Shown here: one piece after another, positions 1 to 5,116 of the stretch
Layout: each line of letters opens with the position of its first letter
Numbering within the stretch: the stretch's first letter is position 1
Source of the DNA: an uncultured Dysosmobacter sp.
Lineage (GTDB): Bacteria > Bacillota > Clostridia > Oscillospirales > Oscillospiraceae
Assembly (NCBI GenBank): GCA_934504065.1
Contig: CAKSVQ010000054.1
Coordinates: 1 to 13,153, forward strand
Length of the DNA stretch: 13,153 nucleotides
Direction of reading: 5' to 3'
Made by a program: the position numbers and the translations under genes
The notes under the pieces: model-generated
Databases searched by the model: none
Told to the model about the DNA's origin: nothing
Seen by the model: the letters and a program-made list of their open reading frames with translations, nothing else

Positions 1-321
1 ATACTCGGCAAAGTCCTCTCGCACCTGCCCCTCCTGCGCGTTTGCCGCCTGCACCGCCAGCGCTTTCAGCCGCGCCACGGTGAGGGTCTGTCCGCCTGCC
101 ATCGCGCCACGGATGCGGCCCCGGCGCGTCTCCGCGCTGCCGCCGCCCGGCAGGCCGTAATCCTCCTCCCACAGGGCAAGCCCCTCTTCGTCCGCCGTTC
201 CGATCAAAAGGCGGCCGTTCCGCAGGGCGATCTCCTCCGCCAGCGCCGCTTCTCCAGCTTCCTCGGCCCGCAGGACCTCCCCCACCGGGGAAAATGTGCG
301 CAGATATTCCGGTAATTTCAT
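1..321 (-). CDS. YmfQ/DUF2313-like phage tail protein, partial (C-terminus beyond left edge)
   Basis: The ATG is at 319-321 behind an AGGAGGG ribosome-binding site, and the frame stays open for 107 codons to the window edge. The visible protein starts MKLPEYLRTFSPVGEVLRAE. It then has the pattern LALWEEDYGLPGGGSAETRRGRIRGAM followed by a TLTVARLKALAV segment, read here in short pieces. The 'LxLWExxxGLP...sxexRRxRI' signature is typical of the YmfQ/DUF2313 family (phage Mu gp48-like), baseplate-proximal proteins of contractile-tailed phages. It lies 28 bases after the small gene 350-646 and is presumably co-transcribed with the fibre gene. In most phages of this type YmfQ comes before the fibre gene; here it comes after. 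The family call rests on recalled motifs. Confidence 0.7.
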   Translation of the reverse strand, partial: MKLPEYLRTFSPVGEVLRAEEAGEAALAEEIALRNGRLLIGTADEEGLALWEEDYGLPGGGSAETRRGRIRGAMAGGQTLTVARLKALAVQAANAQEGQVREDFAEY

Positions 322-349
322 GGTTCCCTCCTGTTTCTTCAGCTGGAAG

Positions 350-646
350 TCACAGCGCCGCGCCGGAGAAGCCGCCCTCGCTCTTCATCAGCGCAGCCAG
401 CAGCGATTCCAGCTCCGCAAGGCGCTCCTGCGGGCTGGGATTGGCCTTGCGCCAGTCCGCCCGCAGCGTTTCGGTGCAGTCCGCCTTGGAGGAAAGCTCG
501 CAGTCCTCCGCCAGCGGGGCGTAGGTGGCGACGGTGCCGTCCGCCTCCAGCGCGGTCACGCTGTCGGCTGTGTAGCTTTGCACATTCTCAATGGTCAGCA
601 CGGATCGGGCCGCGCCGTCCTCATATTTATAAAGGTATAACGTCAT
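350..646 (-). CDS. Small phage protein downstream of the tail fibre gene
   Basis: The 98-residue product begins MTLYLYKYEDGAARSVLTIE. The ATG (644-646) follows a GGGGGAGA ribosome-binding site, 16 bases after the fibre stop. The middle has a short beta-rich region resembling a value/label pattern (ADGTVATYAPLAEDCELSS). The C-terminal third is a predicted helix (PQERLAELESLLAALMKSEGG), possibly a coiled coil. Small proteins with a helical 'RLxxLExxLxxL' tail are often encoded next to tail-fibre genes in Firmicutes prophages, where they may act as fibre accessory or assembly proteins. I do not recognise a named family, so the role is inferred from position only. Confidence 0.6.
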   Translation of the reverse strand: MTLYLYKYEDGAARSVLTIENVQSYTADSVTALEADGTVATYAPLAEDCELSSKADCTETLRADWRKANPSPQERLAELESLLAALMKSEGGFSGAAL

Positions 647-662
647 GGATGTCTCCCCCTTT

Positions 663-1736
663 TTACAGCAGCGTCCCGCTGTGGGCGGCGATCAGGCCGC
701 CCGCTTTGCGGTTGTTCGCGCCGCCCAGCAGCTGGGGCGTGGAGCCGCAGAGCAGCAGCACCCCGCCGCGCCACACATTGCCGCCGACCGTGTTGCCGGA
801 AGCCGCGGCGTCGCTCACGGCGCAGATGCTGGCGCAGGACGATTCCACCGCATAGCGGGTGGTATTGCGGATGGTACATCCGGTCAGCTCCATCAGGCTC
901 CCCACCGTGGAGATCACGCCTGTCACATTGGTCGCGCCGAGCCCGTCGACGATGCAGGCGCTCAGGCTGACATGGCTGCTGGCGTATGCACAGACCACGC
1001 TCCGGTCATAGACCGGGCCGCCGCTGACGGTCAGCCCCGTCACATAGACATGGCATCCGCAGCGGTTGACGAGCAGTCCCGCCGTGCACTTGACCGCCGC
1101 GCCGTTGGTCTGTATCCAGATGCGGCCGGGGCCGTAAAACCCGTTCAGGGTCACTCTTTTGGCGCAGGTCCCGGCAGCGACGGTGATCCACAGGTCGTTC
1201 ACCACCAGTCGGGGCAAGGACGACAGATAGTCCGCCAGGTCCGCCGCCGTCACGGTCACATTGCTCTGGGGCGTGCTGACGGCCATCACCCGCTGGCGGA
1301 TCGGCGCAAGGTCGCTCTCCCGCAGCAGTCCGGCGGGGGAACAGACCACGGTGATCCCTCCGCTGCCCACCGTCAGCCGGGGCAGGAAGCACAGCGTATC
1401 CTCGCCGCCCGCCGTGACAGCGCAGGGCCTTGCAAGGCGATAGATCTGATAGAGGATCTCGCCCTCGTCGGGGTCGGCGGCGTAAAGGCCCACCTCCGTT
1501 AAAAGGAAGCTGCGGTCGGCCTGTGCTTCCGCCAGCGTGATGGGCACCTCCGCCGTGCCGCCCTCCACCGTGGGCGCACCCACGGCGGCTGCCATGACCT
1601 CTTCGCTCAGGGCTGCCGCGCTCTCTTCTGTCTCGCCGCTGCCAAGGGCGGCTCTGGTGATGGTCAGCGCGGCCCCGGCGTTCAGCTTCACGGCCAGCGC
1701 CGCGCCCTTTTTCGTGTAAAATCCCTGATAGCTCAT
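663..1736 (-). CDS. Phage tail fibre / tail-collar protein with C-terminal beta-helix-like region
   Basis: This 357-residue protein begins MSYQGFYTKKGAALAVKLNA. Residues about 1-145 match the phage tail-collar fibre N-terminal domain (DUF3751 type): 'GAALTITRAALGSGE' early on and 'EVGLYAADPDEGEILYQIYR' around residues 80-100 are its recognisable blocks. Such domains attach the fibre to the baseplate. From about residue 150 onward it is rich in short repeated beta segments with Asn/Thr/Val ladders (VYVTGLTVSGG, VSLSACIVDG, MELTGCTIRNT), as in right-handed parallel beta-helices of receptor-binding fibres. There are many cysteines in this part, unusual for an extracellular fibre. The start follows AAGGAGGG, which overlaps the stop of the upstream scaffold gene. 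It probably determines host-surface binding if the element makes particles. Confidence 0.8.
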   Translation of the reverse strand: MSYQGFYTKKGAALAVKLNAGAALTITRAALGSGETEESAAALSEEVMAAAVGAPTVEGGTAEVPITLAEAQADRSFLLTEVGLYAADPDEGEILYQIYRLARPCAVTAGGEDTLCFLPRLTVGSGGITVVCSPAGLLRESDLAPIRQRVMAVSTPQSNVTVTAADLADYLSSLPRLVVNDLWITVAAGTCAKRVTLNGFYGPGRIWIQTNGAAVKCTAGLLVNRCGCHVYVTGLTVSGGPVYDRSVVCAYASSHVSLSACIVDGLGATNVTGVISTVGSLMELTGCTIRNTTRYAVESSCASICAVSDAAASGNTVGGNVWRGGVLLLCGSTPQLLGGANNRKAGGLIAAHSGTLL

Positions 1737-1748
1737 GGGTGTCCCTCC

Positions 1749-2042
1749 TTACTGGGCGATGCGGTGCACACCGCGCCGGGGCCGCTGGGGCGGCGGCGAG
1801 GTGACCACCGGGGGCGTTTCCGGCAGGCGGCGCTTCACGTCCGCCGCAAGGGACGCCTGATAGACGCCGCAAAAGGTCTCCACCCGATGGTCGGTGTCCT
1901 CATCGCCGCTGCCTGCCAGCAGCGGTGCAAACTCCCCCGGTACGCCGGAGGCTTCCAGCGCGGCCGTAGCCCGCTCCTGCTGCGTGCGGCGCAGCTTTTC
2001 GGCCCGCAGTTGTTCCAATTCCTGCATTTCTTCTTCCGTCAT
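1749..2042 (-). CDS. DUF4355-like phage capsid scaffold protein, short form
   Basis: The 97-residue product begins MTEEEMQELEQLRAEKLRRT, a charged coiled coil. It then has 'ATAALEASGVPGEFAPLLAGSGDEDTDHRVETF' and a Pro-rich end. The coiled coil, the 'xxLPxxxaxLLxGxDEExtxxrv' block and the VxxRL motif are characteristic of DUF4355, a family encoded directly after portal/minor-head genes and thought to be scaffolding proteins. The portal gene ends with AAGGAG and its stop lies 4 bases before this ATG, so the two are translated together. Known family members are usually clearly longer, with an acidic N-terminal region before the coiled coil; that part is absent here. No major capsid gene follows, so its usual partner is missing. 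Confidence 0.65.
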   Translation of the reverse strand: MTEEEMQELEQLRAEKLRRTQQERATAALEASGVPGEFAPLLAGSGDEDTDHRVETFCGVYQASLAADVKRRLPETPPVVTSPPPQRPRRGVHRIAQ

Positions 2043-2046
2043 TGCG

Positions 2047-3306
2047 TTACTCCTTTTCTGATTCTTCTTCGGTTTTGCGCCGCAGCTCCGCTTTGGCGTC
2101 AGTCACATAGGGCAGGTTTTCCAAAATGGTCTGGCGGGACAGCACAGGTGAGAGCTTCAGCAGCGTTTCCGCCAGCTCCGTGTGGTTTTGCGGCAGGTTC
2201 TTATAAAAGGTAAGCACTCCGCTAGTGAAGTCCGCGCCGCCGCCCAGCAAATGCTCCCCCGCCGTCAGCAGCCGCAGCAGCGCAGCCACGGAATCCGTAA
2301 AGGCGCGCTCCTTGGCGGCGCGGGTCTGCTCGATGCCCCAGAGCTTATACTGCATGGCCACGCCGGAGGAATTGCCGGAAAAGCTCTCGTCAGAGAGGTC
2401 CGGTGTCATGGAAAGCTGCAAAATGCTGCGCCGCAGGTTCTGCTCCAGCTGCCCCAGCGCTTCGTGGTTCAGATTTTTGGTGACGAACTCCGCCCGCCCT
2501 CCTTCGGAGAGGGACAGCAGCCGCGTGCGGTTGGCCCGGTCGATGTCGCTTTGGGTCGTGCCCTGCATCCCGTAGAGCGCCAGAAAGGAATTGGCCACGG
2601 ACTGCATATCGTCCATCGCGCCAGAGAGCAGCAGATTGTAAGCGTCCACCAGCCCGGTCACCATTTCAAAGTCCCCGGTTCCCTGACAGTTGTTGGAAAA
2701 CGGGATCAGGGGCGGCAGGCGGAAAAGGTTCTCCCGCCCCGCGCCCAGCGTGATGCACTGGCCGTCGTAGTCAAAGGGCGTGACGGCATCGGCGGTGCAC
2801 AGCACGCCCTGCGTGCGCTGGCCATCCCGGCTGTAAAGCCGCACCAGCCCCCGCAGCGGCGCGCCTGCCTCTCCGGAGCGAATGGCAAAGCAGTCCTCCG
2901 GGGCGCAGCGGCAGGCCCGCAGGCCGCTGCGCTCGGCCCACACCAGCAAAAAGCCCGCGCCGCAGATGCTCAGGTCCCGCCCGATGTCGAAGAGCAGATG
3001 ATCCAGCCGCAGCGACCGCCGCAGCGCCTCGTACCGGGCTGCGGCGCCGCCGTCAGCAAAGGCCAGCGTAGGCGGCAGGCCCAGAAAATACCCGGTGTGC
3101 ACCTCGGTGATGTAACGGGGAAAGGGCACGCGCAGCAGATTGTTGGGGCGGCCCCGGACGGTCTCGCCCTTGTTGACGGGCTGCTGGCCCAGATAATAGT
3201 CCCGCAGACGCAGGCGCTGGGGGCGCACCGTCCGCAAGAATTCATCCACCGCGCCGCAAAGCGATTGCCTGTCCAGCGCTTCGCAGCAAATGATGTCCTG
3301 CTTCAA
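2047..3306 (-). CDS. Phage portal protein, SPP1 Gp6-like
   Basis: This 419-residue protein is probably the dodecameric portal through which DNA enters and leaves the capsid. The start is TTG at 3304-3306, placed 7 bases after AGGAGG; no better in-frame start is visible. Recognisable features are the N-terminal 'LRDYYLGQQPV' and 'NNLLRVPFPRYITEVHTGYFLG' blocks, a central 'LIPFSNNCQGTGDFEMV' then 'LVDAYNLLLSGAMDDMQSVANSFLALYG' segment, and a C-terminal 'SGNSSGVAMQYKLWGIEQTRAAKER' stretch. All are typical of SPP1-type portals. It is somewhat shorter than SPP1 gp6 (about 500 residues). Terminase genes normally sit directly upstream; here the upstream neighbour is the oppositely oriented lysis cassette. 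Confidence 0.88.
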   Translation of the reverse strand: MKQDIICCEALDRQSLCGAVDEFLRTVRPQRLRLRDYYLGQQPVNKGETVRGRPNNLLRVPFPRYITEVHTGYFLGLPPTLAFADGGAAARYEALRRSLRLDHLLFDIGRDLSICGAGFLLVWAERSGLRACRCAPEDCFAIRSGEAGAPLRGLVRLYSRDGQRTQGVLCTADAVTPFDYDGQCITLGAGRENLFRLPPLIPFSNNCQGTGDFEMVTGLVDAYNLLLSGAMDDMQSVANSFLALYGMQGTTQSDIDRANRTRLLSLSEGGRAEFVTKNLNHEALGQLEQNLRRSILQLSMTPDLSDESFSGNSSGVAMQYKLWGIEQTRAAKERAFTDSVAALLRLLTAGEHLLGGGADFTSGVLTFYKNLPQNHTELAETLLKLSPVLSRQTILENLPYVTDAKAELRRKTEEESEKE

Positions 3307-3400
3307 AAAAATACCTCCTTGCTTTCGTCGTTGTCCCCCAGTATGGCCGCCCGGCCCGCCCCGCGCCTGTGAAGCAAATCAGAAAAACGTGACACTTTAG

Positions 3401-3450
3401 AAAATCAAAAAAATTTCCCGAATGTTGCACACATCCGTGCAACATTCGGG
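3401..3450 (-). terminator. Rho-independent terminator-like hairpin firing leftward, upstream of the portal gene
   Basis: CCCGAATGTTGCAC (3417-3430) pairs perfectly with GTGCAACATTCGGG (3437-3450) around a 6-base loop. On the minus strand the stem is followed by AAATTTTTTTGATTTT, a good U-tract. It therefore terminates leftward transcription, yet it lies between divergent genes, ahead of the portal operon. It could be an attenuator in the portal leader, or a leftover of a gene order before rearrangement. On the plus strand there is no U-tract. Confidence 0.7.
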
Positions 3451-3468
3451 CCTTGGGCGCCATAGGTA

Positions 3469-3486
3469 GAGGGAACTGTTTCCCTC
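3469..3486 (+). other. Small hairpin in the leader of the lysis cassette
   Basis: GAGGGAA (3469-3475) pairs with TTCCCTC (3480-3486) around CTGT, ending 27 bases before the ATG at 3514. It is followed by an A-rich stretch and the ribosome-binding site AAAGGAG. It may be a leader-RNA stem or protein-binding site; there is no direct evidence of function. Confidence 0.35.
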
Positions 3487-3513
3487 AAACAAAACAGGAA
3501 AGGAGAGATCACA

Positions 3514-3729
3514 ATGGATGAGATCATGGTGGCGCTCATCCCCGGAGGGGTAACGCTCCTCGGCGTACTGATCGCCAACAGCCGCGCGCAGGCAGTGACC
3601 GAGGCCAAGCTGGACGAGCTGACCCGGGAGGTCCGGGAACACAACCACTTCGCCCGGCGGATGCCTGTGGTGGAAGAGCAGATCAAGGTCATCAACCACC
3701 GCATCGCCGATCTGGAGGGCGGCCAATGA
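3514..3729 (+). CDS. Small phage membrane protein with one TM and a coiled coil (XhlA/holin-accessory type)
   Basis: The 71-residue product has one hydrophobic N-terminal helix (MVALIPGGVTLLGVLIAN, about residues 5-22) followed by a charged coiled coil (LDELTREVREHNHFARRMP..EEQIKVINHRIADLEGG). This layout is common in Firmicutes prophages immediately before the holin/lysin genes, with the 'KLDELTREVREHN' block as its typical element. The coil is expected to be cytoplasmic. The start follows AGGAGAG, and the end overlaps the next gene in an ATGA. It is probably part of the lysis module; whether it tunes holin timing or forms the lesion is not known. Confidence 0.65.
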   Translation: MDEIMVALIPGGVTLLGVLIANSRAQAVTEAKLDELTREVREHNHFARRMPVVEEQIKVINHRIADLEGGQ

Positions 3730-4025
3730 CCGGGCGGCGGCAGCGCCGGAAAACGCCCACCAGCAAGGTCATCGCGCTGGGCGTTCTTCTGATGGACGCC
3801 GCAGCCACCTTCGCCGTGCTAGCGCTGTGCGCACTGGCGATCCTGCGGCAGTTTCAGGGGGCGCTCCCCTACCTCACCACGCTCATCGGCGCGCTGCAAG
3901 CCGTGACGGGCGTGGTGCTGGGGGCGTACTTCACCAAAAGCCGGGCCGAAAACACCCGGGGCGGCATCGTCTACGATGCCGTATTTCAAAAAAACGCACC
4001 CGAGACGGGTGCGGAGGACCTGTAA
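3726..4025 (+). CDS. Small two-TM phage membrane protein, holin candidate
   Basis: The 99-residue product begins MTGRRQRRKTPTSKVIALGV. A very basic N-terminus is followed by two hydrophobic helices (about residues 16-43 and 48-69) and an acidic tail (PETGAEDL). Its ATG overlaps the preceding stop (ATGA, 3726-3729), indicating translational coupling. Two TM helices with charged ends fit a class II-like holin. It lies in the cassette of three small membrane proteins before the lysozyme. I do not recognise a specific family. The end of this gene overlaps in frame-shifted fashion the upstream part of the next open frame, but the next true start lies after this stop. Confidence 0.6.
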   Translation: MTGRRQRRKTPTSKVIALGVLLMDAAATFAVLALCALAILRQFQGALPYLTTLIGALQAVTGVVLGAYFTKSRAENTRGGIVYDAVFQKNAPETGAEDL

Positions 4026-4035
4026 GGAGGTAAGT

Positions 4036-4245
4036 ATGCAGGAAAAACTCATCAAACGGGCGGCAAATCTTCTCTCCGTCAAGGCGCTGGTCACACTGGC
4101 GCTGACGGCGGTGTTTGCCTATCTTGCCGTCGCGGACCGCATCAATCAGGATTTCATGACCATTTACGCCGTGATCATCGCGTTCTATTTCGGCACTCAG
4201 TCCCAGAAAACACAGGACGCGCTGGAGGGCGAGAATCATGGGTAA
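4036..4245 (+). CDS. Small two-TM phage protein before the lysozyme, holin candidate
   Basis: The frame is open from 3976, but the start is placed at ATG 4036 because TAAGGAGGTAAGT precedes it and it avoids overlap with the previous gene. The 69-residue product begins MQEKLIKRAANLLSVKALVT and has two hydrophobic helices (about residues 14-32 and 38-53) separated by a short 'VADRINQDFM' turn. It then ends 'YFGTQSQKTQDALEGENHG'. The 'FYFGTQ' end of the second helix is a pattern I associate with clostridial phage lysis-region proteins. Its last 8 bases overlap the lysozyme start. It is likely a holin or holin partner that releases the lysozyme. Confidence 0.65.
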   Translation: MQEKLIKRAANLLSVKALVTLALTAVFAYLAVADRINQDFMTIYAVIIAFYFGTQSQKTQDALEGENHG

Positions 4246-4906
4246 GCCCATTGGCAAAGCGGGCCTTGCCCTCATCCAGCGTTTTGAGGGCTGCCGACTG
4301 ACGGCCTACCGTCCCGTGCCCACCGAGCGGTACTGGACCATTGGCTGGGGGCACTACGGCCCGGAGGTGCAGCCGGGACAGACCATCACTCAGGCGCAGG
4401 CGGACGCGCTGCTTCGCGCTGACTGTCAGCGCTTTGCCGACGCGGTGGATTCCCCGGCCAACTGCCCCCTCACTTCAAGATTGAACGCCAACCAGCGGGA
4501 CGCGCTGATCTCCTTCGCCTTCAACTGCGGGACTGGCTGCCTGCGCACGCTGTGCCGGGGCCGCACGCCGGAGGAGATCTGCGCCGCCATGGCGCTCTAC
4601 GACCGCTCCGGCGGCAAACACCTGCCGGGGCTCGCCCGCCGCCGCAAGGCGGAGCAGACCTTATTTTGTACGCCGGTCTCCGGCGAAGAGGAGGAACCGA
4701 TGAACATTGACCAGTTGACCGACGCGCAGCTCATCCGTCTGGCGGAACGGATGCAGGCGGCCCTTGCCGCCCGTGGCGTCAGCCCGGCGCTGCAAAAGGA
4801 AGTGGACGAAGCCGTGGCCGCCGGGATCACCGACGGCAGCGGCCCCAACAGGTTCTGCACCCGCGCCCAGTGCGCGGCCATGGTAATAAGAGCCCTCCGC
4901 CGCTGA
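4238..4906 (+). CDS. GH24 phage lysozyme (muramidase endolysin) with SLH-like C-terminal tail
   Basis: This 222-residue endolysin should cleave the MurNAc-GlcNAc bond of peptidoglycan. Residues about 5-145 are the GH24 (T4 lysozyme-type) domain: 'LIQRFEGCRLTAY' with catalytic Glu17, 'WTIGWGHYG' with Thr34, 'NANQRDALISFAFNCGTG', and 'LPGLARRRKAEQTLF'. The Asp normally nine residues after the catalytic Glu is replaced (Pro26), with a short insertion holding Glu30; this 'YRPVPTERYW' variant seems usual in clostridial relatives. Residues about 154-222 form a separate domain (MNIDQLTDAQLIRLAERMQ, then EVDEAVAAGITDGSGPNRFCTRAQCAAMVIRAL). The latter is an SLH-like repeat, presumably for wall binding. 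There is no signal peptide, so holin-dependent release is expected. It is last in the cassette. Confidence 0.88.
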   Translation: MGKPIGKAGLALIQRFEGCRLTAYRPVPTERYWTIGWGHYGPEVQPGQTITQAQADALLRADCQRFADAVDSPANCPLTSRLNANQRDALISFAFNCGTGCLRTLCRGRTPEEICAAMALYDRSGGKHLPGLARRRKAEQTLFCTPVSGEEEEPMNIDQLTDAQLIRLAERMQAALAARGVSPALQKEVDEAVAAGITDGSGPNRFCTRAQCAAMVIRALRR

Positions 4907-4926
4907 ATGGGAAACAAAAAGCCCAT

Positions 4927-5112
4927 AAAAAAGCCTCGCAGAGTTTCACGTCCGCAGACGTGAAAGATGTTGAATCCGTGTTCTGCCGCGACATGTGCGT
5001 GGCAGAACACACTTCTCGCTGCGCGTGTGTCGAATTGGCCGCTTACAGCGGCCAACCGAGGCACGGAGCGCAGCGAATCCTTCTCAAAAAAGTGGCTCCG
5101 CCACTTTTTTGA
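4927..5112. repeat. Structured dispersed repeat, copy 1 (long form)
   Basis: It begins with the lead-in AAAGCCTCGCAGAG shared with copy 2 at 8266. Hairpin A is TTTCACGTC (4944-4952), loop CGCA, GACGTGAAA (4957-4965). Hairpin B is GTGTTCTGCC (4978-4987), a 13-base loop (4988-5000) and GGCAGAACAC (5001-5010). Hairpin C is specific to this copy: TCGCTGCGC (5016-5024) pairs with GCGCAGCGA (5068-5076) and encloses TTGGCCGCT-TAC-AGCGGCCAA (5035-5055). Hairpin D is a 13-bp stem (5084-5096 with 5100-5112). B is identical in both copies, whereas the A stem differs with pairing kept. It fills the whole gap between the convergent lysozyme and SLH-transglutaminase genes. Small open frames inside it read as spurious. 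Confidence 0.8.
5084..5112. terminator. Likely bidirectional terminator between convergent genes (repeat module D)
   Basis: TCAAAAAAGTGGC (5084-5096) pairs with GCCACTTTTTTGA (5100-5112) around a TCC loop. The stem has A6 on one side and T6 on the other, so each strand reads a GC-rich core followed by a U-run. It lies 4 bases after the stop of the leftward gene 5117-6547 and after the rightward lysozyme. The same module appears at 7757-7785 and, as a half, at 8364-8376. Confidence 0.6.
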
Positions 5113-5116
5113 AAAC

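Larger units (their letters stand above)
1..4906. mobile_element. Phage-derived block (prophage remnant or reduced element), left end outside the window
   Basis: Eight consecutive genes have phage character: portal, scaffold-like, tail fibre, a small fibre-linked protein and YmfQ/DUF2313 tail protein on the minus strand, then three small membrane proteins and a lysozyme on the plus strand. The genes are tightly packed, with stop codons lying inside the next gene's ribosome-binding site, and the frames are open. What is missing is also informative: no terminase before the portal, and no capsid, head-tail connector, tape measure or sheath genes between portal and fibre. The right boundary is taken as the end of the lysozyme, because envelope housekeeping genes follow. 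No integrase or attachment site is visible in the window. Whether it is a decayed prophage or a domesticated cassette cannot be decided here. Confidence 0.75.

Noticed and set aside
2182..3372. 396-codon plus-strand open frame
   Set aside because: Antisense to the portal gene, low-complexity Arg/Gln/Ala composition, no ribosome-binding site.
3307..3513. Phage attachment site or promoter pair in the divergent phage intergenic region
   Set aside because: No direct repeat or integrase is seen in the window, and no convincing -35/-10 pair could be supported on either strand, although promoters must exist here or nearby.
4870..5112. Small open frames through the repeat (for example with FCRDMCVAEH, or CSATHMSRQNT on the other strand)
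   Set aside because: The same peptides arise from both repeat copies because hairpin B is conserved as nucleotide sequence; hairpin A changes keep pairing rather than protein sequence.
4944..5112. CRISPR array or integron attC-like array
   Set aside because: The stems are different from each other within a copy, there is no regular repeat-spacer spacing, and no cas or integrase gene is nearby.
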